DNA of 8,403 nucleotides from Gammaproteobacteria bacterium (GTDB lineage: Bacteria > Pseudomonadota > Gammaproteobacteria > Steroidobacterales > BM003): positions 1 through 8,403 of the forward strand of contig JAPHSC010000207.1 of the NCBI GenBank assembly GCA_026193125.1, given 5' to 3'. The notes under the pieces were generated by a model, which worked only from the letters and a program-made list of their open reading frames with translations, searched no databases and was not told the origin of the DNA. A program made the translations under genes and the position numbers. Below, one piece after another: positions 1-6,388 of this stretch; within the stretch, counting starts at the first letter, position 1; each line of letters begins with the position of its first letter.

Positions 1-1503
1 CAGGCGCCCAAGTTCTTTCTCTAGCATGGCCTTGCCCTGCCGTCGATTCTGATCCTGATCCTGGCGACGGAACCAGTTGCGTACCTTGGCTCGGGTGCGC
101 GGAGAGGCGATATAACCAAATTGCGGTACCAACCAGTCTCGACTGGGACTGCTGTTCTTGGCCGTGACAATTTCGACCTGTTCGCCCGTGCGCAGCTTGT
201 AAGTCAGCGTTACCATGCGCCCGTTAACCTTGGCTCCACGGCAGTGATGACCTATCTCGCTGTGTACATGGTAGGCAAAGTCCAGGGGCGTAGAGCCTGC
301 CGGCAAATCCACGATCTCACCCCGGGGGCTGATGACGTAGACCCTGTCCTCACTGATTTCCGATTTCACACGGTCAATCAAGTCGTTGGCCGTCTCGTCC
401 TTGTCCTCGGGCTCCAGGATTTGTCGCAGCCACTGGATTTTTTGATCAAATGCCGCGTCCTGGCTCCGTCCTTCCTTGTAACGCCAGTGAGCGGCCACAC
501 CCAACTCGGCCCGGTTGTGCATATCCCTGGTGCGAATTTGCACTTCGACCGGGTGCCCGCCGGGCCCGATCACCGCCGTATGCAAAGAGCGGTAGCCGTT
601 TTCCTTGGGCGTGGCGATATAGTCGTCAAATTCACCCGGTATGTATTGCCAGCGGCTGTGCACCACACCCAGGGCCGCGTAGCATTCCGCGACGGTATCC
701 ACCAGGACACGAACCGCCCTGAGGTCGAACAGCTCATCAACTTCCACGTGTTTTTTTTGCATCTTGCGCCAGATGCTGTAGAGGTGTTTGGCTCTGCCTG
801 CCACCTCGGCGCTTACGCCTTCTTCTTCCAGTGCCTCGCGCAAAGTGGACTGGAAGTTCTCCAGATAGGCGATGCGCTCGCTACGAGACTGCTGTAGTAC
901 CTTTGCCAGTCTGCGGTAGGCATCGGGATCCAGATAGCGGAAGGCCAGGTCTTCCAATTGCCACTTTATCTGCCAGACACCAAGTCGATTGGCCAGGGGC
1001 GCAAATATCTCACGGGTCTCCAGTGCCGTCTTGCGGGCTTTTTCCGGCTCCGTATTCTGCAGTTCCTGCAGTCTTACCAGTTGGTCCGCCAACCTCACCA
1101 GCACCAGCCGCACATCGCTGGCGATCGCCACCAGCATCTGGCGCAGGGATTCGGCCTGGCGGGGTGGCAATTGCATTTCAGGTCGCCATTCCTCTGGCAG
1201 ACCGAAGCCGGACAGAGTTTCAACCCCGGTGACCAGCGCCCGCAGCTCCGGTTCAAACTCGCTCTGTAGCCGATCTCTGGGTAGAAGACCTGCGTCAATC
1301 AGGCAGTACAGCAGGGCGCCGCTACGCAGCCTGTCATCACAATTCAGATCGACAAGGATGCGGTCTACCGCTTCCCAGTGTCGCATTTGGGCACTTTGTT
1401 CCCCATTCAGGTCGCCCGCCTGAACTTCTCTAGCGATCGCGAGCGCATGGGCCCGTTCGTTTGCGGTCCCGTGGCTGGGGTTTGTATTGTTCAAATCAGG
1501 CAT
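1..1503 (-). CDS. relA: RelA, ribosome-dependent (p)ppGpp synthetase (3' end outside window)
   Basis: RelA makes (p)ppGpp from ATP and GTP/GDP when uncharged tRNA occupies the ribosomal A site, triggering the stringent response. Reading the minus strand from ATG 1503-1501 gives 501 uninterrupted codons to the window edge. The N-terminal pseudo-hydrolase region (about residues 45-175) has LLYCLIDAG at 64-72 where SpoT-like enzymes carry the catalytic HD, so hydrolase activity is probably lost, as in E. coli RelA. The synthetase domain (about 195-345) shows KHLYSIWRKMQKK (239-251), ELFDLRAVR (257-265), EFDD (291-294, the RelA-type EXDD signature) and ENGYRSLHT (301-309). A TGS domain follows (about 386-449, with DLPAGSTPLDFAYHVHS). 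The helical, zinc-finger and ACT regions expected in a protein of about 740 residues are off the window. An in-frame upstream ATG at 1539-1537 would add 12 residues; neither start has a clear Shine-Dalgarno. The gene is divergent from yfaZ. Confidence 0.95.
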   Translation of the reverse strand, partial: MPDLNNTNPSHGTANERAHALAIAREVQAGDLNGEQSAQMRHWEAVDRILVDLNCDDRLRSGALLYCLIDAGLLPRDRLQSEFEPELRALVTGVETLSGFGLPEEWRPEMQLPPRQAESLRQMLVAIASDVRLVLVRLADQLVRLQELQNTEPEKARKTALETREIFAPLANRLGVWQIKWQLEDLAFRYLDPDAYRRLAKVLQQSRSERIAYLENFQSTLREALEEEGVSAEVAGRAKHLYSIWRKMQKKHVEVDELFDLRAVRVLVDTVAECYAALGVVHSRWQYIPGEFDDYIATPKENGYRSLHTAVIGPGGHPVEVQIRTRDMHNRAELGVAAHWRYKEGRSQDAAFDQKIQWLRQILEPEDKDETANDLIDRVKSEISEDRVYVISPRGEIVDLPAGSTPLDFAYHVHSEIGHHCRGAKVNGRMVTLTYKLRTGEQVEIVTAKNSSPSRDWLVPQFGYIASPRTRAKVRNWFRRQDQDQNRRQGKAMLEKELGRL

Positions 1504-1597
1504 GCGCGTGTGGGATGATTGGACAATATCGCTTATCATACGTGGAATTCGGGCGCCGTTGTGCCGCGAAGTCATATTTCCATTAAGGAGTACTAAT
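1504..1597. promoter_or_regulatory. Divergent relA / yfaZ intergenic region, presumed to hold both promoters
   Basis: These 94 bases separate the divergent starts, so at least the yfaZ promoter and probably the relA promoter should lie here or just inside relA. The only -10-like hexamers I see overlap: TATCAT at 1534-1539 on plus and TATGAT at 1540-1535 on minus, each 5 of 6 to TATAAT. Neither has a good -35 at 16-18 bp. The assignment rests mainly on gene orientation, not on a convincing promoter. No CTG-N10-CAG LexA-type box is present. Confidence 0.35.
1584..1590 (+). promoter_or_regulatory. Strong Shine-Dalgarno for the yfaZ-like gene
   Basis: TAAGGAG lies 7 nt upstream of the ATG at 1598. 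It fixes the start there rather than at upstream in-frame codons from 1487, and gives a protein that begins directly with a signal peptide. It is a nearly perfect anti-16S match, unlike the weak sites in front of yebC and tolB. Confidence 0.85.
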
Positions 1598-2161
1598 ATG
1601 TCGAGAGCATGGTTTCTCGCTGGGTTGATGTTAACCGTGTCTACGAGTGCCTTTGGCAACTCGCTGGACCTGAGCTTTAACGACAATGTCGCAAGGGTTG
1701 CGGGTGCCTTCTCGCTGTCAAAGGATCTTGAGCTCCAGGCCTCGTGGTTGCATAACCAGGATGCCGGAGATGTCGCCGCAATTGGTCTGTTCCAGGTGGG
1801 CTTCGCAAGTTCCGGTAACCAGCCCATCGAGGCTGGACTGGGTGCCAAGCTCGCGTTTACGGACGCTGAAAACCGCGTCGGTGGCGGTAGTGGCTCTTCA
1901 ATCGCGATTGGCGCTTTCGGGCGTTGGAAAATCCCGGGTGCGGACCGCGTAGCCCTGGGCGGCGACCTTTACATTGCGCCAGGTGTCCTGTCTTTTTCCG
2001 ACCAGGATGGTTACAAGGAAGCCTCCGTTTACGTCAGTTATGACGTACTCAAAAGTGCATGGATATACCTGGGCTATCGTTACCTGAAGGTTGGCTATGA
2101 GGACTCGCCAAACGTCGAGTTTGACGACCAGTTTAATATCGGCCTCAGGTTGAATTTCTAA
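1598..2161 (+). CDS. YfaZ-like outer-membrane beta-barrel protein
   Basis: A 187-residue exported protein, probably a small outer-membrane beta-barrel of the YfaZ family (E. coli YfaZ is about 180 residues); its role is not known. The first 20 residues form a signal peptide: MSRAW, then a hydrophobic run, then SAFG, with likely cleavage before NSLDLSF. The mature part is rich in short alternating polar/hydrophobic stretches typical of beta-strands, for example ELQASWLHN, AIGLFQVGFA, ASVYVSYDVL and WIYLGYRYLKVGY. It ends in NIGLRLNF with a C-terminal phenylalanine, the usual signal for the BAM assembly machine. No cysteines are seen. The start at 1598 is set by the strong TAAGGAG and the signal peptide. 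It is the first gene of the plus-strand series, with only one base between its stop and yebC. The family name rests on recalled similarity in size, topology and sequence style; another small OmpA/OmpW-like barrel is the alternative. Confidence 0.72.
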   Translation: MSRAWFLAGLMLTVSTSAFGNSLDLSFNDNVARVAGAFSLSKDLELQASWLHNQDAGDVAAIGLFQVGFASSGNQPIEAGLGAKLAFTDAENRVGGGSGSSIAIGAFGRWKIPGADRVALGGDLYIAPGVLSFSDQDGYKEASVYVSYDVLKSAWIYLGYRYLKVGYEDSPNVEFDDQFNIGLRLNF

Positions 2162-2162
2162 C

Positions 2163-2909
2163 ATGGCAGGTCACAGCAAATGGGCGAATATCCAGCATCG
2201 CAAGGGTGCGCAGGATAAGAAGCGTGGAAAACTGTTTACCAAGTTGATCAGGGAAATCACTACTGCAGCGAGGGTCGGTGGTGGTGAACTGGAATCGAAT
2301 CCTCGGCTGCGCCTGGCGGTGGATAAAGCCAAGGCCCAGAGTATGCCGAAAGACAATATAGAGCGCGCCATCAAGCGCGGCGCGGTTGGTTTGGACGGTG
2401 ATAATTACGAGGATGTGCGGTACGAGGGTTATGGCCCCGGAGGTGTGGCAGTCATGGTTGAGTGCATGACCGACAACCGCAACCGTACCGTGGCCGAGGT
2501 CAGGCATGGTTTTTCCAAGTATGGTGGCAACCTGGGCTCGGACGGATCAGTAGGCTACCTGTTCAAACTGGTTGGGCAGCTGAGTTTTCCTGCCGGGTTG
2601 GATGAGGACGCGGTCATGGAGGCGGCGCTGGAAGCAGGTGCGGAAGACGTGGTCACCTATCCTGATGGCAGTATTGACATACTGACTGATCCGAACGACT
2701 TCGAGACGGTTCGCGACGCCATGTTGAAAAGCGGTTTTGAGGCCGAGGAAGCGGAGGTGACGCAACGTGCATCTACCTCCACGGTTCTGGACGAGCAGCA
2801 GGCCGGCAGCATGATGAAGATGCTGGAGGTACTTGAAGACCTGGACGACGTGCAGAACGTGTATTCGAATGCGGAAATTCCGGACGAAATACTCGCGCTC
2901 CTCGACTAG
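2163..2909 (+). CDS. yebC: YebC/PmpR/TACO1-family protein
   Basis: A 248-residue cytosolic protein, full length for the family (E. coli YebC is 246). It opens with the diagnostic MAGHSKWANIQHRKGAQDKK and continues with KRGKLFTKLIREI, EGYGPGGVAVMVEC (about 89-102), DNRNRTVAEVRH, KYGGNLGSDGSVGYLF and EAALEAGAEDVV, all family hallmarks. Members have been described as DNA-binding regulators (PmpR in Pseudomonas) and, for TACO1 and some bacterial YebC, as ribosome-associated factors that help translation, notably through proline-rich stretches; which applies here cannot be told from sequence. The start follows the yfaZ stop by one base (TAACATG) with only a weak AGG at 2147-2149, so translation is probably coupled to yfaZ. 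Its position just before ruvC is the common gammaproteobacterial arrangement. The TAG stop lies inside a predicted hairpin. Confidence 0.96.
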   Translation: MAGHSKWANIQHRKGAQDKKRGKLFTKLIREITTAARVGGGELESNPRLRLAVDKAKAQSMPKDNIERAIKRGAVGLDGDNYEDVRYEGYGPGGVAVMVECMTDNRNRTVAEVRHGFSKYGGNLGSDGSVGYLFKLVGQLSFPAGLDEDAVMEAALEAGAEDVVTYPDGSIDILTDPNDFETVRDAMLKSGFEAEEAEVTQRASTSTVLDEQQAGSMMKMLEVLEDLDDVQNVYSNAEIPDEILALLD

Positions 2910-2923
2910 GGGCGCGCCCAGTC
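2904..2923 (+). other. Hairpin spanning the yebC stop codon
   Basis: GACT (2904-2907) pairs with AGTC (2920-2923), A2908 is bulged, and GGG (2909-2911) pairs with CCC (2917-2919) around a GCGCG loop. The yebC UAG (2907-2909) is inside the stem. No T-run follows, so it does not look like a Rho-independent terminator. It could affect termination of yebC translation, coupling to ruvC or mRNA processing. The pairing is read by eye; folding energy was not computed. Confidence 0.45.
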
Positions 2924-2939
2924 TGGCGGGACGGTCACT

Positions 2940-3470
2940 ATTATCAGTAATGCCTCATCGAGAGTTCGTATCCTGGGTATTGATCCAGGGTCCAGGATTA
3001 CCGGCTATGGGGTGATAGAGACCAGCCCACAGGGATTGTTTTACGTGGATAGCGGCTGTATTCGAACCTCGGGAGAGGATTTCGCCCAGCGTTTGCGTGA
3101 GATTTTTGTCGGCATGAGTCGCGTTTTGGGTGAACAAGTCCCCGATGAGATATCTATTGAGCGCGTATTTTTGAGTAAGAATGCAGACAGCGCCTTGAAA
3201 TTGGGTCAGGCGAGGGGGGCGGCACTTTGTGCGACCTTCCAACGCGAGTTGCCGGTACATGAATATGCGGCGCGGCAGGTGAAGCTGGCAGTCGTAGGTG
3301 CCGGTGGTGCTGACAAAGGCCAGGTGCAGCATATGGTCAAGGCCCTGCTGGGATTGAAAGAAGTATTGCAGGCCGATGCAGCGGATGCTCTGGCAATCGC
3401 TATTTGCCATGCCAATCATCGCGGTCTCAAGGTTCAACTGGCTGCCTCACCTGCAAGGAGACGGCGATGA
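2940..3470 (+). CDS. ruvC: RuvC, Holliday junction endonuclease (start codon uncertain)
   Basis: RuvC is the dimeric, Mg-dependent resolvase that nicks Holliday junctions delivered by RuvAB. The family core is complete: ILGIDPGSRITGYGV at the N-terminus, GCIRT, ISIERVF, KNADSALKLGQARG, EYAARQVK, GGADKGQVQHMV and QADAADALAIAI. All four catalytic acids are present; counting from 2940 they are D15, E74 and the two aspartates of the DAADA stretch (E. coli D7, E66, D138, D141). The oddity is the start. The frame opens right after the yebC TAG, and no ATG, GTG or TTG precedes the GIDPGS motif. The first standard start, GTG 3012, would remove the first catalytic aspartate. I chose ATT 2940 (176 residues, close to E. 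coli's 173); ACG 2931, ATC 2943, GTT 2964, ATC 2970 and CTG 2973 are alternatives, and a missing base in the sequence is possible. The stop overlaps the ruvA start (ATGA). Identity is secure; the 5' boundary is not. Confidence 0.88.
   Translation: MISNASSRVRILGIDPGSRITGYGVIETSPQGLFYVDSGCIRTSGEDFAQRLREIFVGMSRVLGEQVPDEISIERVFLSKNADSALKLGQARGAALCATFQRELPVHEYAARQVKLAVVGAGGADKGQVQHMVKALLGLKEVLQADAADALAIAICHANHRGLKVQLAASPARRRR
3455..3460 (+). promoter_or_regulatory. Shine-Dalgarno for ruvA inside ruvC
   Basis: AAGGAG ends 6 nt before the ATG at 3467 and lies in the last codons of ruvC. It decides the ruvA start over upstream in-frame codons from 3404 and shows that ruvA has its own ribosome site as well as the ATGA overlap. 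Confidence 0.8.
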
Positions 3471-4066
3471 TCGGACATCTGAAAGGGATTCTGAGCGCCA
3501 AGCATCCACCTGGTTTAGTGATAGATGTACAGGGTGTCGGCTACGAGGTCGAAGCGCCGATGTCCACGTTCTACGAATTGCCGGCAGTGGGTGCGCCGCT
3601 CACCTTGCTCACGCACCTGGTTGTGCGTGAGGATGCCCACGTGTTGTACGGTTTTGCCACCGAGGCTGAGCGCCGTCTGTTTCGTAGCCTGGTCAAGGTG
3701 TCCGGAGTCGGTGCCAAGATGGCACTGGCCATTTTGTCAGGTATTAGCGTGGAAGGATTTGTCCTGTGCGTGCAGCAGCAGGACCATGCCTCGCTGGTGA
3801 AAGTCCCGGGGATTGGCAAGAAGACTGCCGAACGTTTGTTGGTGGAAATGCGTGACCGCATCACGGATGGATTTGGCGTGACCTCCTTTAACGCTGCGGC
3901 CTTTGGTGCAAAGGAACATGATCCGAGGGGCGAAGCCTTTAGCGCGCTGGTGTCCCTGGGTTACAAACCGGGTGAGGTCAGCCAAATGCTGAAAGCAGTG
4001 CCTGATTCGGAAACCCGAACGGAAGAAATAATTCGCCGGGTGCTGCAGAACCTGGCCAGGAAGTAG
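3467..4066 (+). CDS. ruvA: RuvA, Holliday junction DNA-binding subunit
   Basis: RuvA forms tetramers that hold the Holliday junction in a square-planar form and load the RuvB motors. The protein is 199 residues (E. coli 203). The N-terminal OB-fold starts MIGHLKGIL and contains GVGYEVEAPM. VVREDAHVLYGF includes E55 and D56, the acidic pin that separates strands at the crossover. Two helix-hairpin-helix motifs follow: SGVGAKMALAILSG (79-92) and VPGIGKKTAERLLVEM (113-128). After a short linker, the C-terminal RuvB-binding domain (about 155-199) has the typical ALVSLGYKPGEVSQML. The start is fixed by AAGGAG at 3455-3460 and the 4-nt ATGA overlap with ruvC. In E. coli ruvAB is SOS-controlled, but I see no CTG-N10-CAG box just upstream here. 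Confidence 0.97.
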   Translation: MIGHLKGILSAKHPPGLVIDVQGVGYEVEAPMSTFYELPAVGAPLTLLTHLVVREDAHVLYGFATEAERRLFRSLVKVSGVGAKMALAILSGISVEGFVLCVQQQDHASLVKVPGIGKKTAERLLVEMRDRITDGFGVTSFNAAAFGAKEHDPRGEAFSALVSLGYKPGEVSQMLKAVPDSETRTEEIIRRVLQNLARK

Positions 4067-4167
4067 TTGTATAGACGGGACATCGGTTTTCGCACTCGGT
4101 GTTGTCGGTTTCGGCCACAAGCATGATGTGTGATAGTGCGGAGAGAGATACACCAGGGCCAAGCAGT
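4067..4167 (+). other. 101-bp ruvA-ruvB intergenic gap
   Basis: This is an unusually wide gap inside a series of otherwise touching or nearly touching genes. It holds no RNA gene, no T-run terminator, no LexA-type CTG-N10-CAG and no convincing sigma-70 pair. A weak hairpin is possible: TTGT (4102-4105), bulged C, GG, loop, CC, ACAA (4117-4120). The ruvB frame is open across its second half from GTG 4099, so an N-terminally extended RuvB cannot be excluded, although it would not match the family. Confidence 0.4.
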
Positions 4168-5220
4168 ATGTCAGATCAGGATCGTGTCATAGCCGCCGGT
4201 GGCAGCGGAGAGGATGAAGCCTACGACCGGGCCATCAGACCGCGGATTTTGTCCGAGTATATAGGTCAGGAAGCGGTGAAGACGCAGATGGACATCTTCA
4301 TTAGCGCAGCACGCAAGCGCTCTGAGGCCCTGGACCATGTACTGATATTCGGTCCGCCAGGGTTGGGCAAGACCACTCTCGCGCACATTATTGCGAACGA
4401 AATGGGCGTCACCTTGAGGCACACCTCTGGACCGGTGCTTGAAAGGGCCGGCGATCTTGCGGCTTTGCTGACAAATCTTGAGCCCAACGATGTGTTGTTC
4501 GTCGACGAAATTCACCGCCTGAGTCCCGTTGTGGAGGAAGTGCTGTATCCGGCGATGGAAGATTTCCAGCTGGACATCATGATTGGCGAGGGTCCGGCCG
4601 CAAGGTCGATCAAGCTGGACTTGCCGCCGTTCACCCTGGTGGGCGCTACCACCCGTGCCGGCTTGTTGACCTCGCCGTTGCGCGATCGCTTTGGCATTGT
4701 CCAGCGTCTGGAGTTTTACCAGATAGAGGAATTGGCCACTATCGTGCGGCGCTCGGCCCATATCCTGGGATTGGAGATGGACTCGGGTGGCGCCATGGAG
4801 ATCGCCAAGCGTGCGCGTGGCACACCCCGAATCGCCAATCGCTTGCTCCGCAGAGTGCGAGATTTTGCCGAAGTGAAGGCCGATGGCAAGGTCAGTCTTG
4901 CAGTGGCCTCTGCTGCCATGGATATGCTGGAGGTCGACAAGCAGGGATTTGACTTGCTTGACAGGAAGCTGTTGCTGACCTTGATCGAAAAATTCGATGG
5001 CGGGCCGGTCGGAGTGGACAGCCTTGCTGCAGCGATTAGCGAGGAGCGCGGAACTATTGAGGATGTCCTCGAGCCCTACCTGATCCAGCAGGGCTTCCTG
5101 ATGCGAACGGCACGGGGTCGGGTTGCAACCCGCGGGGCCTACGAACACTTCGGGCTGCCGTCACCCAGGGCGATTGCTGAGGTGGAGAATTTGTCGCTAT
5201 TCGCAGACGACAAGGAATAG
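4168..5220 (+). CDS. ruvB: RuvB, Holliday junction branch-migration ATPase
   Basis: RuvB is the hexameric AAA+ motor that pulls DNA through RuvA-bound junctions. The 350-residue protein contains the N-terminal DRAIRPRILSEYIGQ, Walker A GPPGLGKT (62-69), Walker B DEIH (113-116), sensor 1 GATTRAG (159-165), the LRDRF stretch that carries the arginine finger (171-175), and sensor 2 around GTPRIANRLLRRVRD (218-232). A winged-helix domain follows, with GGPVGVDSLAAAI and IEDVLEPYLIQQGFL. The tail beyond EHFGLPSPR is a little longer than in E. coli (336 residues) and acidic. The start at ATG 4168 gives MSDQDRVIAAGG, which matches family N-termini. Upstream ATG codons at 4123 and 4126 and GTG 4099 would add sequence absent from the family. 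The Shine-Dalgarno is weak. The gene stops 66 bp before ybgC with no terminator between them. Confidence 0.97.
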   Translation: MSDQDRVIAAGGSGEDEAYDRAIRPRILSEYIGQEAVKTQMDIFISAARKRSEALDHVLIFGPPGLGKTTLAHIIANEMGVTLRHTSGPVLERAGDLAALLTNLEPNDVLFVDEIHRLSPVVEEVLYPAMEDFQLDIMIGEGPAARSIKLDLPPFTLVGATTRAGLLTSPLRDRFGIVQRLEFYQIEELATIVRRSAHILGLEMDSGGAMEIAKRARGTPRIANRLLRRVRDFAEVKADGKVSLAVASAAMDMLEVDKQGFDLLDRKLLLTLIEKFDGGPVGVDSLAAAISEERGTIEDVLEPYLIQQGFLMRTARGRVATRGAYEHFGLPSPRAIAEVENLSLFADDKE

Positions 5221-5286
5221 AAGTCATTCAATGCGAAGATAGCGGCTTGCGCGGGCTAATAATGGATTAACGCTGGATGAGTGCGA

Positions 5287-5691
5287 ATGTCGGAGTATAA
5301 CTTTCCGGTGCGTGTGTACTATGAAGATACCGATGCAGGTGGCATCGTGTATTACGCCAACTATCTTAAATTCATGGAGCGCGCCCGCACCGAGTGGTTG
5401 CGCAGCATGGGCGTAGACCAGCCGACACTGATGCGAGAGCAAAGATTGATGTTCGTCGTGGTGTCAACCGATGTAAAATACCTGAAGCCAGCTCGTTTCG
5501 ATGATCTTTTGAACGTTAGTTGCCGGGTGGTGTCCATTACCCGGACGAGTTTAAGTTTTGTGCAGGAAATCCGCCGGGAAGACGGGGAGGGTGAACTCCT
5601 GGTCAGCGGTACGGTTAAGGCGGCCTGCGTGGATGCTGACCGGCTTCGGCCGAGGGCCATCCCGGCCAAAATGCTTGAGGAGTTTGTTTGA
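5287..5691 (+). CDS. ybgC: YbgC, Tol-Pal-associated acyl-CoA thioesterase
   Basis: A 134-residue hot-dog-fold thioesterase (E. coli YbgC is also 134) that hydrolyses acyl-CoA and has been tied to phospholipid metabolism. It shows the 4HBT signature VRVYYEDTDAGGIVYYANY (8-26); D16 corresponds to the catalytic Asp18 of E. coli YbgC. The E. coli position His25 is Tyr23 here, a substitution I recall as common in gammaproteobacterial homologues. FMERARTEWL and the later VKYLKPARFDDLL and PRAIPAKM also fit the family. ATG 5287 is preferred because it gives the E. coli length; GTG 5281 would add two residues. The Shine-Dalgarno is poor. The stop overlaps the tolQ start by one base (TGATG), the normal position at the head of the tol cluster. 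Confidence 0.95.
   Translation: MSEYNFPVRVYYEDTDAGGIVYYANYLKFMERARTEWLRSMGVDQPTLMREQRLMFVVVSTDVKYLKPARFDDLLNVSCRVVSITRTSLSFVQEIRREDGEGELLVSGTVKAACVDADRLRPRAIPAKMLEEFV
5677..5682 (+). promoter_or_regulatory. Shine-Dalgarno for tolQ inside ybgC
   Basis: GAGGAG lies 8 nt before ATG 5691, within the codons for the last two glutamates of YbgC. It favours the start at 5691 over the in-frame ATG codons at 5700 and 5706 and over TTG 5688. Confidence 0.8.
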
Positions 5692-6386
5692 TGCCTTCAA
5701 TGGATATGTCAATTATCGGCCTGATTCTGGCGGCCAGTCCTATCGTGCAGGCGGTGATGTTGCTGCTGTTGCTGGCGTCGCTTGCGTCCTGGGCAGTGAT
5801 TTTCCGCAAACGTAACTTGATAAGAAATGCGAGTCGGTCGGCGGATGAATTCGAACGTAATTTCTGGTCAGGTGGTGACTTGTCCGATATGTATCGCCGT
5901 ATCAGTTCAGCTCCGCGGGACGCGTTGGGGATGGCGGGAATTTTTGAACACGGGTTCCGGGAATTTGGTCGACTTCGCAAGCAGGCGGGGTTGAGCTCCG
6001 ATCAGATGCTGCAGGGCGCTCAAAGAGCGATGCGCGTGGCCCAGCGCCGGGAAATGGACCGGCTGGAGGTTAATCTGGCGATGCTGGCCACGGTCGGCTC
6101 TACCAGTCCTTATGTAGGCCTGTTTGGCACTGTCTGGGGCATCATGAACTCTTTTCATTCTCTGGGTAACGTCCAGTACGCAACCCTGTCAATGGTGGCA
6201 CCAGGCATATCCGAGGCGCTGATCGCGACCGCCATGGGTCTGTTCGCGGCGATTCCGGCGGTGATCGCCTATAACCGCTATGCCGACCAGGTTGGCAGGC
6301 TGGAAAGCCGTTACGACACTTTCATGGAGGAGTTTTCCAGCATTCTGCAACGCAACACCCAGCGCGCTGTAGAGGAAGAGGCATAG
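5691..6386 (+). CDS. tolQ: TolQ, proton-channel subunit of the Tol-Pal system
   Basis: TolQ is the inner-membrane ring that, with TolR, converts the proton gradient into movement of TolA. The protein has 231 residues (E. coli 230). TM1 is about residues 14-37 (IVQAVMLLLLLASLASWAVIF). A cytoplasmic domain follows, with FWSGGDLSDMYRR and the family RAMRVAQRREMDRLE. TM2 is about 131-153, containing TVGSTSPYVGLFGTVWGIM, and TM3 about 174-194, containing ALIATAMGLFAAIPAVIAYNR; both are signatures of the TolQ/ExbB/MotA family. TolQ rather than ExbB is assigned from the tol gene order and the FMEEFSSILQR tail. It starts inside the ybgC stop and is followed 2 nt later by tolR, so the three are surely co-translated. 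Confidence 0.97.
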   Translation: MPSMDMSIIGLILAASPIVQAVMLLLLLASLASWAVIFRKRNLIRNASRSADEFERNFWSGGDLSDMYRRISSAPRDALGMAGIFEHGFREFGRLRKQAGLSSDQMLQGAQRAMRVAQRREMDRLEVNLAMLATVGSTSPYVGLFGTVWGIMNSFHSLGNVQYATLSMVAPGISEALIATAMGLFAAIPAVIAYNRYADQVGRLESRYDTFMEEFSSILQRNTQRAVEEEA

Positions 6387-6388
6387 CC

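Noticed and set aside
121..1423. Several plus-strand open frames (for example 121-897 and 989-1423) in the first 1.5 kb
   Set aside because: They lie opposite relA, whose 501 codons show complete synthetase and TGS motifs. The plus-strand products are low-complexity or unrecognisable.
2910..2919. Perfect 10-bp palindrome GGGCGCGCCC after yebC as a protein-binding site
   Set aside because: It is short, GC-rich and explained as part of the hairpin at 2904-2923; nothing links it to a known operator.
4171..5148. A 325-codon open frame on the minus strand opposite ruvB
   Set aside because: It is entirely antisense to a clearly conserved ruvB, has no recognisable domain, and its composition (many His, Gln, Arg) is that of a mirror frame of a GC-rich gene.
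5221..5286. Possible promoter before ybgC (AATAAT at 5258-5263)
   Set aside because: The hexamer is 5 of 6 to the -10 consensus, but the 16-18 bp upstream positions hold no -35-like sequence. The match is easily chance in an AT-rich gap.
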